This document shows positions 37,001-47,215 of a stretch of DNA of 64,000 nucleotides, one piece after another. The DNA is from Chaetorhynchus papuensis. Its lineage: Eukaryota > Chordata > Aves > Passeriformes > Rhipiduridae. The first letter of the stretch is position 1. The number at the start of each line of letters is the position of its first letter. The position numbers were made by a program, and so were the translations under genes. The notes below the pieces were generated by a model. That model had not been told where the DNA came from and did not search any database. It saw only the letters and a list, made by a program, of their open reading frames with translations. The DNA lies in contig VWYX01000396.1 of NCBI GenBank assembly GCA_013396525.1, positions 310,001 to 374,000 of the forward strand. The letters are read 5' to 3'.

Positions 37001-39683
37001 AGGGCATTTCCAAAATTCTAATTGTAACAACTACAACTTAAAGGAGATGCTGTACAAAAGAATCAGGCAAGCCTAACAAACGTTTTTCCAGGTCTGAAAA
37101 GCAATCACTAAAGTGTTATAATTCCTGAAATAAGCTAATTTGACAACTGTCTGGAACAACCTATGTCAAATAAATGCTCGGTATGAGATTACATTTTGTT
37201 TGGTATGTAACAGACAAAAGTATTGAAGAACAGGAAGCTTCTGAGGATGATAAACCACAACACACTGGGATACACCATTAATCCTATTTGCATTTTTGAG
37301 ACAAACGTTTCTGTGTCAATTGAGTATTTCTTTCTAAAAGATAAGACAAGAAATTCTATGGCTTGTACAGGCAGCTGAATGGAAGACAGAATCTTAAAAA
37401 ATAATACATTTTATGAATAATTTCACCTTAAATCAGATCTGCTGAATATTTGTTAAGATTCTAAATAAATATTATAATCCTCTAATGGAATTGGAACAAA
37501 CACTTTCTTCTGTAACAGCTGTCAGCTCTCTATAACCTGTGATGATTATCAGACTGATTTTATTCTTTAACAAGCCATGTAATCTAAGGCACTTAACACT
37601 ATATTTTGCAAGACAATTTCATTGATCTTCACTTCAGACTGTTTGTGATTTGCTACGTGGTAATTACAGTATCTTTAACTACTATATGCCTCATTTTTCC
37701 CCAAAAATAAAACAAAACTGCAGTACGATCTCCCAGCAGGGCTGCAAGAATTAGGTAATTCTTGGGTACAACTGCTTTCATATTCATTGCCAAACAAACA
37801 ACAGAGCAATACAACACTTTTAAATGGTTAAATCTACCTTGTTAATCATCAGTAAATATTTAGGATGTTCCCAATAAAGGGAAAAGGGATTGGTGGAAAT
37901 GCTCAGTTATTTTGTTCCCTTCCAGCTTTTACTGACTGCCAGAATGCCATCTGTTGCCAGAACGGAAGATATTGTTTATAGATTCAGTTAGTCTGCTGAA
38001 ATGTGGATATGTAAGTTGCTGTCTGTAACAGGATGAGAAATAGGTTTATAGTCAATACTGTTAATACTCTGAAGCCCTCTCTGATTTTCTTTTAATTAGA
38101 CTTACAAAAGAATCCTCTCCTGTATAAAATTCCCCTCCAACATTCAGAAGAAAAAGTCACTATTCAGTCAATAATATTTGATTTCAAGTAGTAAATGAGG
38201 CACACACAGATGAGACAGAGGCTATTCTGCTATTCTAGTTAATGTGTAAGTGCATAGTCTAAACATCAGATTTTCTATTTTTAGAATTTTATACCATAAT
38301 TGCCCACAATGCTCATCATACTTAAAAAGATGGTGGGTTCAGATTTACAGGAAGAATATATTTTGATCAAGTTTGTTCCAGCACAAGGTAAATTCTACAG
38401 CTAGGCAGAAGCTGCTGTCTTTGAAATCATGCCAACGTGTGCACGTTTCAGGCAGAAAGAATGAGCTATTCCTTCAACATAATCTGAGTTTATTCTTTGT
38501 CTCATGAGTGAATGGTTTGCATTAAATGATTTACTGTTTTAAGGCAGAAACGCAACCTAAAATCATGACCTTCTTATGCTAGATATTACATATAAAAGGG
38601 AAGGACCTTTCTAAAGTAAGTAGATAAATTGTAAGAAAAAGGAAGTCTCACTATCACAAATTTACAGACAGAGAACTGAAGCCGAAGAGACCAAGGCGTA
38701 ACAGAACCAGGAACTGAACCCAGATCTCAAGTCACCAACCTAATGGCCTAATCACAAAGCATCTTTCCTGTAGATACTAAAGACAAAACAGTTTCTTAAG
38801 GGATAAAATAGTGACCCAGTTCTGCTGTCATTTATATTTTTGCAACTCTGCTGCTATCATCACAGTCACGGGAGGATGGGCACGGCAGTCTCGAAGCCTG
38901 TATGTGTATATATATCACAGTACATGATGTAAGACACCCCCAAAATAGTGATTTTTGCAACCAGAATTTTCTTGTCATCTTATAAGGCACCAAACATTAT
39001 CAAAATACAGAATGAACTCCAAAAGCAGGTGCTATTGAAGATAATTGACTATAACCAGTAAGTTTTCATGAACATCAATTAAGCCAATATTAAGAACTCT
39101 GCAAAAATTATCCTGTTAAACTGTTTAAAAGCATCAGTTCTAAGGGCTGATAGTGTAGTGGAAGATGGACCTTAAAGACAGCAAACTGGGTCAATACCTC
39201 ACTTGCTATATGCATCTTACAAAAACACATTTGATGGAACATTGAAAAAGTAATCCAGTCATAATCCAGTCCTTCTTGCTCTTCCTATATATAATTTTTT
39301 TCTTCATTTAAAAATATCCCAGTTTCCTCCCTCAGAAATATAGAGGCTTAAAATATAAACTCAGGTAAAATGAGAATATGGATTTTTTTGATGATTGCGA
39401 TATATACATAGAGATACTTTGAACACCCACATCTTTGGCAACTATTATTTTGGTACTTACCATGGTTTATCCCGTGACACTTTTGAAGGAAAGACTGTGT
39501 GCTGTTTGCTACTGGAGGTAAGTAGATTGTCTTTGGGCGTTTTGAATGGCTTTGAGTTGCTGCTGACTGGGTTATGGCCGCTGATACAGGATTTCGGTTT
39601 CATCTGAACTAGGGATGTCCTGGAATTACAGGCTGGAGAAGCTGGAGAAGGGGAAGGTTTACACATTGAACCGTGTCTTCGTT
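10033..39683 (-). CDS. ATXN7L1: ATXN7L1 (ataxin-7-like protein 1), nine coding exons, 5' end missing
   Basis: Spliced minus-strand gene joining 39683-39461, 31817-31534, 26684-26602, 25750-25494, 23202-23010, 20767-20646, 18037-17086, 13183-13109 and 10074-10033. Every junction has GT/AG sites and compatible phases, giving about 742 codons without a stop. The protein is recognised as ATXN7L1 by the SCA7-type zinc motif (C-X10-C-X5-C-X2-H), the block GRGYYVFDRRW, a serine-rich C-terminal half with KKRK and the end NRTGRIRTLP. Ataxin-7 family proteins are nuclear and anchor the deubiquitinase module in the SAGA coactivator; this paralogue is thought to take the same place. The first codon seen is a split Glu followed by RRH, the last part of the N-terminal zinc finger, so roughly 120 residues (judged from the mammalian protein of about 860) are encoded outside the window. 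The gene looks intact. ATXN7 and ATXN7L2 were considered; the poly-Ser region and C-terminus fit ATXN7L1 best. Confidence 0.96.
10075..13108 (-). other. ATXN7L1 last intron
   Basis: About 3.0 kb between the 25-codon exon and the final exon. Mostly AT-rich. A slightly GC-richer patch at 11020-11340 has overlapping open frames on both strands but no recognised domain or splice signals, so it is not called as a gene. Confidence 0.75.
13109..13183 (-). CDS. ATXN7L1: ATXN7L1 exon H: 25-codon penultimate coding exon
   Basis: This 75-nt exon, in phase 0 at both ends, encodes IGKNSSVALSQSSPSS followed by TSNPVHNRQ. It was found by looking for the C-terminal tail expected after the large exon. The acceptor is GTTTTTCAG and the donor is GACAA|GTAAGT. 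Because its length is a multiple of three, skipping it would keep the frame, so a protein lacking these 25 residues is possible. The match to the mammalian tail (GKNSS, ALSQSSPSS) is clear. Confidence 0.93.
15261..15340. repeat. ACATATAT/TGTATG microsatellite
   Basis: Imperfect alternating purine-pyrimidine repeats (CATATATA, TGTATGTATG) with a short interruption near 15315. Intronic. Confidence 0.85.
15545..15615. mobile_element. Possible tRNA-derived SINE remnant
   Basis: The stretch GAATTTGAACTCAGAACCTC followed by CTGCATT and a later CATTAGCTAC resembles the reverse complement of a tRNA-like region (B-box and acceptor side), as found in old SINEs. The similarity is partial and no second promoter box was confirmed. 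Confidence 0.3.
16866..16882. repeat. Short (TA)n microsatellite
   Basis: About eight TA units inside the ATXN7L1 intron, flanked by GTG on both sides. Confidence 0.8.
17086..18037 (-). CDS. ATXN7L1: ATXN7L1 exon G: large Ser-rich exon with nuclear-localisation-like basic motifs
   Basis: This 952-nt exon completes the split Lys and then encodes 317 codons in phase 0. It begins KIPPAADSPMPSPAAH, continues through a hydrophobic/Ser-rich stretch (SSYIMTSAMLSNAAFVTT) and SPSHKPSKTKTSKSSKVKDL, and has NKKKKPQ followed by ten serines (17610-17581). Near 17.22 kb lies EGKKRKNSSSSSKACKITK, a likely nuclear localisation signal. Most of the exon is predicted disordered from composition. The ten-serine run uses mixed TCA, TCG, TCT and TCC codons. 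The acceptor is TTCTATTTAG and the donor is GGCAG|GTAAGG. Reading past the donor meets intron sequence, so the long open frame running on to 17044 is not the protein end. Confidence 0.97.
18038..20645 (-). other. ATXN7L1 intron between exons F and G
   Basis: About 2.6 kb, AT-rich with a T-run near 20100. Open frames at 18699-18995 and 18941-19228 carry no family signature. No repeat family was recognised. Confidence 0.75.
20646..20767 (-). CDS. ATXN7L1: ATXN7L1 exon F: conserved GRGYYVFDRRW block
   Basis: This 122-nt exon starts in phase 0 with FCSYGSRLMGRGYYVFDRRW and continues DHFRFALNSMVEKHLNSQMW, ending with two bases of a Lys codon. It is the most conserved stretch outside the zinc domains and closely resembles the same region in ATXN7. 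It is rich in aromatic residues, unlike the disordered linkers around it, and so is likely a folded interaction segment. The acceptor is TTTTCTTTCAG and the donor is GGAA|GTAAGT. No full-length forward open frame marks it, and it is easy to miss. Confidence 0.95.
20768..23009 (-). other. ATXN7L1 intron between exons E and F
   Basis: About 2.2 kb, AT-rich. No repeat or additional exon was recognised. Confidence 0.75.
23010..23202 (-). CDS. ATXN7L1: ATXN7L1 exon E: acidic conserved segment
   Basis: This 193-nt exon completes the split Arg and holds 64 codons ending in phase 0. It reads PSSANSINSNSSSNHSG, then PELPLPSMGGDITSRLSSDE, an acidic run and EKLDCHFSGHHPRPLG. The SRLSSDEGE and EKLDCHFSGHHPRP blocks have close counterparts in ATXN7, so this is conserved family sequence. 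The acceptor is TCTCCTTCTAG and the donor is TTGGG|GTATGT, which has G at the last exon positions rather than AG. Confidence 0.94.
23776..23812. repeat. (GATTA)7 pentanucleotide microsatellite
   Basis: Seven perfect GATTA units and a partial eighth. It lies about 280 bp from the 28-bp minisatellite in the same intron. Confidence 0.95.
24091..24202. repeat. 28-bp GC-rich minisatellite, four copies
   Basis: Four tandem 28-bp units beginning GTGAGCCCGGCGGGCTGTGC and ending CACCCGCG, at 24091, 24119, 24147 and 24175; they are identical except that the last unit ends CA. Open frames on both strands (for example repeated Arg-Ala-His-Arg-Gly) are generated by the repeat and are not genes. Confidence 0.96.
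25494..25750 (-). CDS. ATXN7L1: ATXN7L1 exon D: second half of SCA7 domain and basic helix
   Basis: This 257-nt exon starts in phase 0 with THSLNHRRAVPGRKKQFD, supplying the last zinc ligand (His) and the basic Arg/Lys surface of the SCA7 domain. ILLAEHKARSREKEVAKDKE follows, a charged segment that is probably helical. The rest is a Ser/Gln/Pro-rich linker ending in the first two bases of an Arg codon. The acceptor is CTATTTTTAG and the donor is CCAAG|GTAAGC. The same exon arrangement across the domain is expected in ATXN7 paralogues. Confidence 0.96.
25751..26601 (-). other. ATXN7L1 intron inside the SCA7 domain
   Basis: An 851-bp AT-rich intron that splits the zinc motif between Cys-Lys and Thr-His. 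No repeat was seen. Confidence 0.8.
26602..26684 (-). CDS. ATXN7L1: ATXN7L1 exon C: first half of SCA7 zinc-binding domain
   Basis: This 83-nt exon completes the split Glu and gives 27 codons in phase 0, reading REFDPNKHCGVLDPETKK followed by PCTRSLTCK. It carries the three Cys ligands of the SCA7 motif; the His ligand is two residues into the next exon. In the ATXN7 family this domain binds nucleosomes. The acceptor is ATCAAACAG, with a short pyrimidine tract, and the donor is AAG|GTATTT, weaker than the others in this gene. It is the shortest of the exons that make up the domain. Confidence 0.96.
26685..31533 (-). other. ATXN7L1 intron between exons B and C
   Basis: About 4.8 kb, AT-rich. 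It contains a 23-bp tandem duplication at 30934-30979. Short open frames (for example 30424-30762) lack recognisable domains. Confidence 0.75.
30934..30979. repeat. 23-bp perfect tandem duplication
   Basis: Two identical 23-bp copies beginning GATCAAGATCTTCATGCTAG, at 30934 and 30957. Each holds the palindrome AAGATCTT. Confidence 0.95.
31534..31817 (-). CDS. ATXN7L1: ATXN7L1 exon B: linker before the SCA7 domain
   Basis: This 284-nt exon completes the split Cys, holds 94 full codons and ends with one base of a split Glu. It reads VPVPVVSLEKIPNLVKADG, then a Thr/Ser-rich low-complexity stretch, then KSVPPSPEKILNGKG and NKPYKRLS. The VSLEKIPNLVK and PPSPEKILNGKG segments are strongly conserved in ATXN7L1, and the latter has a counterpart in ATXN7. 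The acceptor is GATCTTGCAG and the donor is TCAG|GTGAGT. The Thr/Ser stretch is the part most likely to vary between species. Confidence 0.95.
33457..33514. repeat. Three consecutive short inverted repeats
   Basis: First, TTAAGTAGTT/AACTACTTAA with a 4-nt loop (33457-33480). Second, TAAACTTAC/GTAAGTTTA with a 3-nt loop (33482-33502). Third, an 18-bp perfect palindrome AGTTTATATATATAAACT (33497-33514) overlapping the second. Confidence 0.9.
34161..34187. repeat. Perfect 11-bp hairpin
   Basis: AAGACTAAAAA and TTTTTAGTCTT separated by a 5-nt loop. It is AT-rich and of unknown significance. Confidence 0.9.
35050..35605 (+). mobile_element. Old, diverged CR1-type LINE fragment
   Basis: Several short matches occur in the right order for the 3' half of an amniote CR1: ACATTTGCTGATGGAACCAG, ACATTTTAATACAACTGAAT, GTAAAGTTACACAT, and near the end GTTGGACTAGATGATCATTG with AGGTCCCTTCCAG. 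The spacing is shorter than in an intact element, so there are internal deletions. Divergence is much higher than in the copies at 280 and 62216. Confidence 0.65.
38655..38770 (+). mobile_element. MIR/CORE-SINE-like fossil
   Basis: Resembles the core and 3' part of MIR in order: TTTACAGACAGAGAACTGAA, GCCGAAGAGACCAAGG, then GGAACTGAACCCAGATCTCA. MIR-type copies are old in amniotes and sparse in birds. Recognised from memory of the consensus only. Confidence 0.5.
39461..39683 (-). CDS. ATXN7L1: ATXN7L1 exon A: end of N-terminal zinc finger and Ser/Pro-rich linker
   Basis: This 223-nt exon starts with two bases that complete a split Glu and ends with two bases of a Cys codon, so it holds 73 full codons. 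It opens RRHGSMCKPSPSP; the His of RRH is the last zinc ligand of the N-terminal finger, whose other ligands lie upstream. The rest is a basic Ser/Pro linker ending SRDKP. The acceptor is TTTTCTGTTACAG and the donor is ATG|GTAAGT. An in-frame Met at 39666-39664 could start a shorter isoform if an upstream alternative promoter is used, but its context is weak (T at -3). Confidence 0.94.
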
Positions 39684-42600
39684 CTGTAACAGAAAAGGAA
39701 TGAATTTTACAACATGTCATAGGCTAAAATTAAAAATATAAGTTGGGAAAGAGGAAATTGTTCTTCTCTATGCTAGTTAAAATGATTTTCATTGAACACC
39801 ATGTTCATTACTGTTGTGAATGCAATCAAGCCAAATGATAATTAGAGAAAATCAGTTCCATGAAGTGCTCTGAAAAAAAATGTAAAAAATAGTAAAATAA
39901 ATGGCAATGATCTACCAGAAAATCTGTGCGAGGTGCACTTGGTGTCCCAGCTCCTTCACACCAAGAAGAAAGGAGAGTATGTAACAGCTAAGACGACTCA
40001 GTAAAATGCTCTGTGACAGACGTGAGATTGCTCCTATAATGGTTTAAGATGAATTCATGCAACCTGGTTATTGGGCAGTTTTCTTTATGACTATCTTGTT
40101 TCAATTTTAATGAGAAACTATAAGGAAAACAACAGGGAGACTGAAAAGCAGCCAAAGGTCTACTGCTCTCGGCCCTTCCAGAGCGGTGGGCTCGGCCTTG
40201 TTCACTTGGTTATCTCCAAGCACCATGCAAGGTAAAAGGTTTTTTTTTCCCACACAGAGCAAATGGCATGTGCAAAAAAAACCCAGGAAGTTTATGTCTC
40301 AGGAACAAACGTGGCATATGGAGGTCAGCACTGCTCACGCTCGCACCAGGGACCTCTCAAACACTGCAAAAAAGCAAGGCCTGGGTGACCCCACACAAGC
40401 CAGACAGGCCTCAGTGAAATTGTTTTGGTTTGGTTGTTATTAGTATTTTTTAAAATATAAATGTCCTATCCCTCATATTGTTAAGTAGAAAGACTGTTTG
40501 GCCACTCTTTACAAATCATATCTTCCTCCAGGGTAGAAGTGCCAGTGCTTGGCCAACCGGCTGCATCAGTGTGCAGAAAGCAACAGGCTTGTGCTGCGAA
40601 CTTCAGCACAACTACAAAATACTACAAGAGACAGGAGCTGATTTCTGCTATAAGATTTTTGAGGGGTGCTATAGGTGTTGAACAGTCCTGTCAGCCCTAC
40701 TTGTGAAGCACCCTTTCCCCAGCCCGCTGACCCCGCAGCGAGCCAGCCCCGGTGCTCCCCAGCCAAAGGCAGCAGCGGGCGGCACAGCCGGCTGAGGGAA
40801 GAGGAATTTTCCAGTCAGCAGGGCCTGGCTCATTGGCACTGACTCCAGCTTGCTGGTGCCCAAACACCAAGAGCCTCCACAGCAGGGATCAGCCAGGTAC
40901 TCCCACAACCAACACAGTAACCAAATGTAGCAAGCAGAATGCAATCATAGAGCAAGAACTTCAGTCAAGCTGGAGTTTCTCGTTCAACATGCTGCAACTT
41001 TTCCTTGCCTAAAGCCTTCAGCACTTGAAGAATCCAAGTGGGTGCTACTCTTTGAGCTTGAATAGCATCACCCAGTCAGCCAAGAGCAGGTTAAGGAAGC
41101 ACCAATGACCTGCTAATACATGGATAGGTTTTGTATTTGCATCATCAACCCTGCACTTGCAACTTCGATATTTCAAGGACAACTAAGAAAAATTTTCCCA
41201 CAGAGAATCAAAACACGACAATTTGTCTGGTATTCCCACAAGTAAAAACTTGCCAGTAGCAGAAGGATTCATCCCTGATTAACTTGCAATAGGCAAATAC
41301 CTCAAGAACAAAGAGAAATGCTTAAAAAAAAGAAAATTCCCAACTGTTTCTATTAGATCTCCAATGACTAAAAAGAGACTTTTTCTATTTAAGATCAAGC
41401 ACTTCCATATCTTCACATTCAGAGATTTAATTACCAATGCTGAAATTCCCTCCAGATTCTCCTGCAATTGATGAACAAAACAGTCCCAATTTTTTTCAAA
41501 TACAAAAGTATCTCTCCTCACTCCCAAAATGTCCCTTATCATTTGCCAGTTTCCACCCACCCACACACTGCAGCATGCAGTCCCTGCCTTTAAAAGTCCT
41601 TTGCAGGATGCATTCATTTCACCTCACATTTGTGGTAACACCTGTATAAGCTACACATCTGATTCTGAAATGCGCAGTTCCATTCACAGACTATTTATTT
41701 TATTAAATAATAGTTATTGTTTCAAGATTTACTAACCTTCTCAACCTTCTCAGCAACTATTTAATCAATTTTAAGTGATTAATTTGCAACATTCCCATTA
41801 ATTACTTGAGGACTGATGAAAAGGAACTGCTATGCAACCAACAAAATCAAGCTATATATAAAGTAAAACTTGGGAGAAAACACGATTTCCACACACTTAT
41901 TATACAAACTTAAGATTAATTACTCCAATTTTCACCACACCTACTGGTTTTCTCAAGCCTGACTGCCTTCTAGTAAACTGTGTCATCGATATAAGCCCTA
42001 TGGATATGTTTGGAAACAAAATATATTACTCTGTTACTAAAATTCATCTTCTGGAAAGACGAACATTCAAGATACTGATTATCTAAATTTGTATTTTAAA
42101 GTCATCTAAGTATCACATGCCATAGCAAGTTATTTTCTAACAGTCTTTTTGTACTGGATTTTTAACCAAGCTAAATGTTTGGTGCTTTTCCCTAGACAAC
42201 TTTCTCAATTTATTAGCTCCCAAGAGCAAACCAGTACATTAACTTCAGATTTTTTACTCTAACACAAAATATGGTGGAAGAGGCACTGTTGTAATATGAC
42301 AATATAATAAAGTGCATCCCACTACTTTAAGCAGATGTTTACTTAAAAGATAGGGAAGGAAAAAATTACTTATTTTAGCAGAGTGTGTCAGATTGGTGGT
42401 CATTCTTGTGATCAGAACCAACTGCTATAATTAGAATTTTCTTCTACCTCCCCTCTTCCCCCAAAACATGGCTACAGAAAGCCTTCCACCTTTTAGACAG
42501 ATTCTAATACACATTTGAGTATCATTAGCTTTGCTCAGCTTTTCTTCAAATTTCTTGGAATGGAAATGGAAACTGCGACCTCTGTAAAGTCATACAGGAG

Positions 42601-45600
42601 AAAGAATGTAAAAAACCAGTGACACTCAACCATAGGTGTTCTCAGACACTGCTTGGACAAGTAAAATCTGCACATTTCCTCACAAAAGTTAATGTCACTT
42701 CAATGTCAGCAGAAGGAGATGGCAGCAACACCTTGCAGGTATGGCACAGTGGAGAGCTGGAAGAGTAACTCCCTCCAAAGGGGCAGAAAATCCCTGTTTG
42801 AGCTGGGCAAGCATGGCTGCAAGAGGCTGTATTTGACAAAGGTGTGAATTCTCAGACAAATCTTGATGGTGAGGGCATAAATTGTAACTAAGTATGAGTA
42901 CCTTCCTTCTCAAGAACTATCAAGTTGCCTCTCATTTCTTCATTCCTTACAATGAATGTGGTAGCGAATCACCCTTAGATGCTGCTAATACGCTTCAGAG
43001 AAGTAATGGGAATATGACAAAAGAAGAATGCCATCAGCTGTCAGAATCAACTGCTTAAACCAGGGTGGTGGTGGATCCTCTATCAAATTGACTTTTGTGG
43101 TCACATCTGTTTTAAAAATGTCTTACTAATTTGTCTGTTCCTATTTTACATATATACAAGGAATGACACACAATGTACAAATCTGCTATTATACAGTCTA
43201 TGCAATAAATTAATGTGCAAATAAAAGACATTTGCACATCAAATAGTTGCTATAAAATTAAGTATTCACATACTAACATATCCAGGAGATAATCAGCTAT
43301 CTGTGTTAACAGTTTCTATGCTCATTTGCAGTTCCTACATAGACAGAGTAGATCTAGTTGAGCAGGTGAACTTGTATTCACACAGCTGAGGACATGGCTG
43401 TCCCTGTTCACATACACCAGTGACACAGTCAGTGGACATGGATGAAACTAAAGAAGAATGAAAGTTTTTGCTCCTAGAAATGATACAACACTGCAAGGCA
43501 ACTAGAGAACCAGTAACCATCACTGATAAGACACTAACCTAAATTCTGCACACTTTTCAGCAATGCTACGAATGTGTGCTCCAGCTTAAAAGACAAATTT
43601 TCCGATTCATTTAAATACTTCTAAATGGATGCTTACATTCCCCATAAATAACAACACATATTCTGTTTTGTTTCTAAATACCAGGTGCTGTCAAATCCAA
43701 GAGCACAAGAGCACAATCAAAGTTACAATCCTCTTTACCACATTAATCCTTCTGCAACCTCTCAGCTGTCTCAGCACAGCCACTGCAAGCAAGTGACAAG
43801 CAACATCTGACTTATGCTGTCAAACAGTTAACATATTAATGGCATGAATCTCGGAGGAAAGTTTAACACTCTCACTGAACTACTTCACTTTCTATGGAAT
43901 CTATTTCAGATCAATATTTTATTTTTTCTATTTAGTGGCAAGAGTCTAAAAGCCCAGTCCTACGTTCTAATGCGCATTGCAAACTCTGCATCAGTGGCAT
44001 TGCAAATGATCCTTAACTATTCCAGGAGATTCTCCATGTCCTATGGAAACATGGATATAGTCCAACTTTCTCAGCCAAATTTGAATTGTTTGTAGATGTG
44101 AAGTCCTTATGTTGTTGGAGACCTAACAGTCCCTGAATCTCCAGAGCTTCTCTCCTATGCCCTTGTACTCCATTTTTAATTCTTCCTGCATCCTGCAGAA
44201 TGCAACCCCCTACCTTTCCCCAAATCTCTGCTGCAGCTGCCAAAGTCCTCCAGGTCTGCCTTTAAATTTGTAATTCCACTGGATCCTCTCTGATGGGTCA
44301 CCAGGGAATACTAGCAGCTGTTTTGCAGGAAACGCCACATCTCCTTCTAATCATAAGCAAAAAAAAGCAAAGCAATAGAGGGGCAACATGAGCTCCAGAG
44401 CCACAAGCACAGCATGTGGGAAAATGAGGCAAAACCATATTCTGAGTAGAAAGTCTCTTCTCAGATTTTTGCCTCGACTCTTTCACACAAGATCATTCAC
44501 TCGCAGCAAACCTTACAATGACACTACAGCAAATATGTTGCCAGTAAAATATGTCAAACATAGTAATTTTCTACCAAAAAAGATCTTTATGTGATCCTGA
44601 AACTGCAGATATCTCTAATTTGGACTAGAAACAAAAACTCATTTCTTAGTATATCCCACCTACATCCACACTCTCACTCAACATGTGCTACTCAAAATTG
44701 ATCCAATCAAGTGAACGGTTTTTGCCCGCAGTTAGTGTCTTCTCCATCAATATGACAGACAATCGTGGAGGAAAAAAGTAATGATACAGTTTGAGCATAG
44801 AGAAAGATATGTCTTTTGTCTTTCAGTGGTTTTTTTTTTTCAGATAGTTGAAACATAACAAGAAAAAACCCCTTAATGTTGTCTGAAGACAGACACTAAA
44901 ACTTTGTCAGCACGAGTCATTTTGAAACATTACTCTTGTTTAGCATGATCTGACTTCCTGCATACAAGAGGCCTAAAGCAAAAGCCAATTTTAGGTTGAC
45001 CCCTGAATAACTCAGAGACCCGGTGTTATGGATTATAGCTTGGTATTATATTTGGTGAAAACAAACAAAATATACTTGCTAAAACTCAGAAAGGTAAGAA
45101 AGCTATTTGCTGCTAGTAAACATTTATAGAATGTTTTTTATCCTTTTTAAGTTTGCATTCATCACACCCCTTGAGTTCACAGCCCTTTTACTTAAAATAG
45201 CATAAAGTAACTGATCCAACTGCCCTTAACACAATATGAATACTGTTACTCCCCATTTACAATATTTAAGCAGATGGTAATGAAATTTAGTATCTCATAG
45301 TCTTGTTGATGAAGATGTTACTCAGTAACTCATACACCGCCTATGCACAAATTATAATTTTTCTATTTACCTTATATCCTGAGGTGCTTTGTTGCACAGC
45401 CCTTCACTGTGCAAAGTTGAGCAATGTATACTTACAATTTCAATAAACAGTAAATGAAACCTACTACCTTGTACTGATCCCAGTTCAAAGTTTGCAAATG
45501 TACTTGGCATTAATCCTAATAAAACCAAAACAGAAAAAAACCCCACACATGCCTAAAAACCAACAGCCAGCAACCAGAAAATGAACAACCTAGACTCTTG

Positions 45601-46535
45601 CAGAAATGTGTCATCTTGCAGGAACTGGCAGCTGGTTCATAACAAGAATTCATAAACACCTTGTAAGCACTTTCATTTTGCAGCCACAGTCTGAAAAAAC
45701 ACTAGCAAAACCCGGTACGTGAGGTTAAACAAAAATAAGATCGGATTTGAAGTTAGCAAACTACAGCATAATGTTGCTAGATTGAAGGATAACATTACCA
45801 GCTTTTTTGACAAAACACTATTCCAAGTCCAGCTGAAAAAGTTTGGAAATAATATCCGCAAACTGTTCCACCCTTCTTGCACTGCGCACTGGAAAGGAAA
45901 CAGCACAGTCGGTTTCATTTTGATACTTCTTGTAAACTGACAAAGGAAATAAACTGCCAGCTCCAACCCCCGGACTGATCCGCTGCACAAAACACTGCTC
46001 AACAATCACAAGCTTCATTCCAGGTCAAATGACATAATTGGGAAATTATCAAGTGCTAAAATAACCACCGTTCTGCTGGTGTTTATTTACAATAAACACA
46101 AGCTTCGCTTTCTGACAGAAACCCACTAAAACGATTCTCCATTTCACAAAGTCTACAAGTGAGTAGGATCAGCAAAATTATGCAAAACATCCTGCTAGAA
46201 GAAGAAATGTAAACTGAGCCACTTACAGAGAGGAGCAGGCTGCCAACTTAATCTGATTCTACGACGACTGTAAACATGTACTTTTGGAACGTGAAGCGAT
46301 TCACATTGCCACAGATGCCGTCAGAGAAACACAGCAACGTGATTAGGTATTCTGCACACGGGGAAAAATCCGGCAGATGACCTGCCGCAGCAAATACCAG
46401 ATCAGTGCTCGCACACACCAACTGTTTTGACTACAGGCACTTGTTAAGCACCAAGTTTCGGTCCTACCAGTTGGACACCAGAACTGAACCCGTGCCAAGA
46501 ACAACACGAGCTGAAAACGGCTGCAGGCATTTTTT

Positions 46536-46562
46536 TCTCTCTCTCTCTCTTTTTTTTTTTTA
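46536..46562. repeat. (CT)n and T-rich tract
   Basis: A pyrimidine tract of alternating CT followed by a T run. Intronic. Confidence 0.85.
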
Positions 46563-47134
46563 TAATTGTTGATACAACTCAAGTAACTGCAGAAATGAAC
46601 CAAAGTGCAAAATTAAAAGCAGCAAAACCCACAAGTGTATATTTAGAGGAAGCTACTGAATTTTTACTTCCTTGATCCAGGAAAGAAGAAGAGTGTTCGT
46701 GTGAAACACAGTAGGATGATCCTGATGATGTCCTGGAAATTTTTGTATTTCAGGGGATAATCTGGCATTTGTCAGGGTAATTATAAAAGACATAATCTCT
46801 AGAATATCACTATTTTACACTTATGTGGCCAAATATCTTAAAAATGGCAAAATTCCACAAAGAGCCACACACAAACATTTCCCAGAATACTTTCATTCCT
46901 CTTGAGTAAAAAGCATGAAAAGAAAGAAGGGTCAAATGGAACTCCACCATGTCCAAAAATGCTTCAAATAGTGCAATTAATTATCCTAAATGTAAACTGA
47001 AGCTCCTGGGTACTAGCCTGCTTCTTTTACAAGGATTTTGAGATATAAGTGTGAGGCATCACTGAAGTATCAGAGAGACAGGAAAACAATAGAAGTGTGA
47101 ATACCCTGCCCTGGTGACAGTGTCAGTCTTCACA

Positions 47135-47215
47135 TCATTGAGCAGGAAGACCTGGATTTAACTGTAGTGCCAAGGCCTGTTTCTGCAGCTATAAAAGGGG
47201 ATATTAATGATTTAG
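47135..47215 (+). mobile_element. Possible MIR remnant
   Basis: The order GACCTGGATTTAACTGTAGT, then CTGCAGCTATAAAAGGGGAT and TATTAATGA, loosely follows the MIR 3' half on the opposite strand (CTGTAAAATGGGGATAATAA type). Similarity is weak. Confidence 0.3.

Larger units (their letters stand above)
31818..39460 (-). other. ATXN7L1 intron between exons A and B
   Basis: About 7.6 kb, the longest intron closed within the window. It contains a cluster of three inverted repeats (33457-33514), a perfect 11-bp hairpin (34161-34187), an old CR1 copy (35050-35605) and a MIR-like fossil (38655-38770). Confidence 0.75.
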
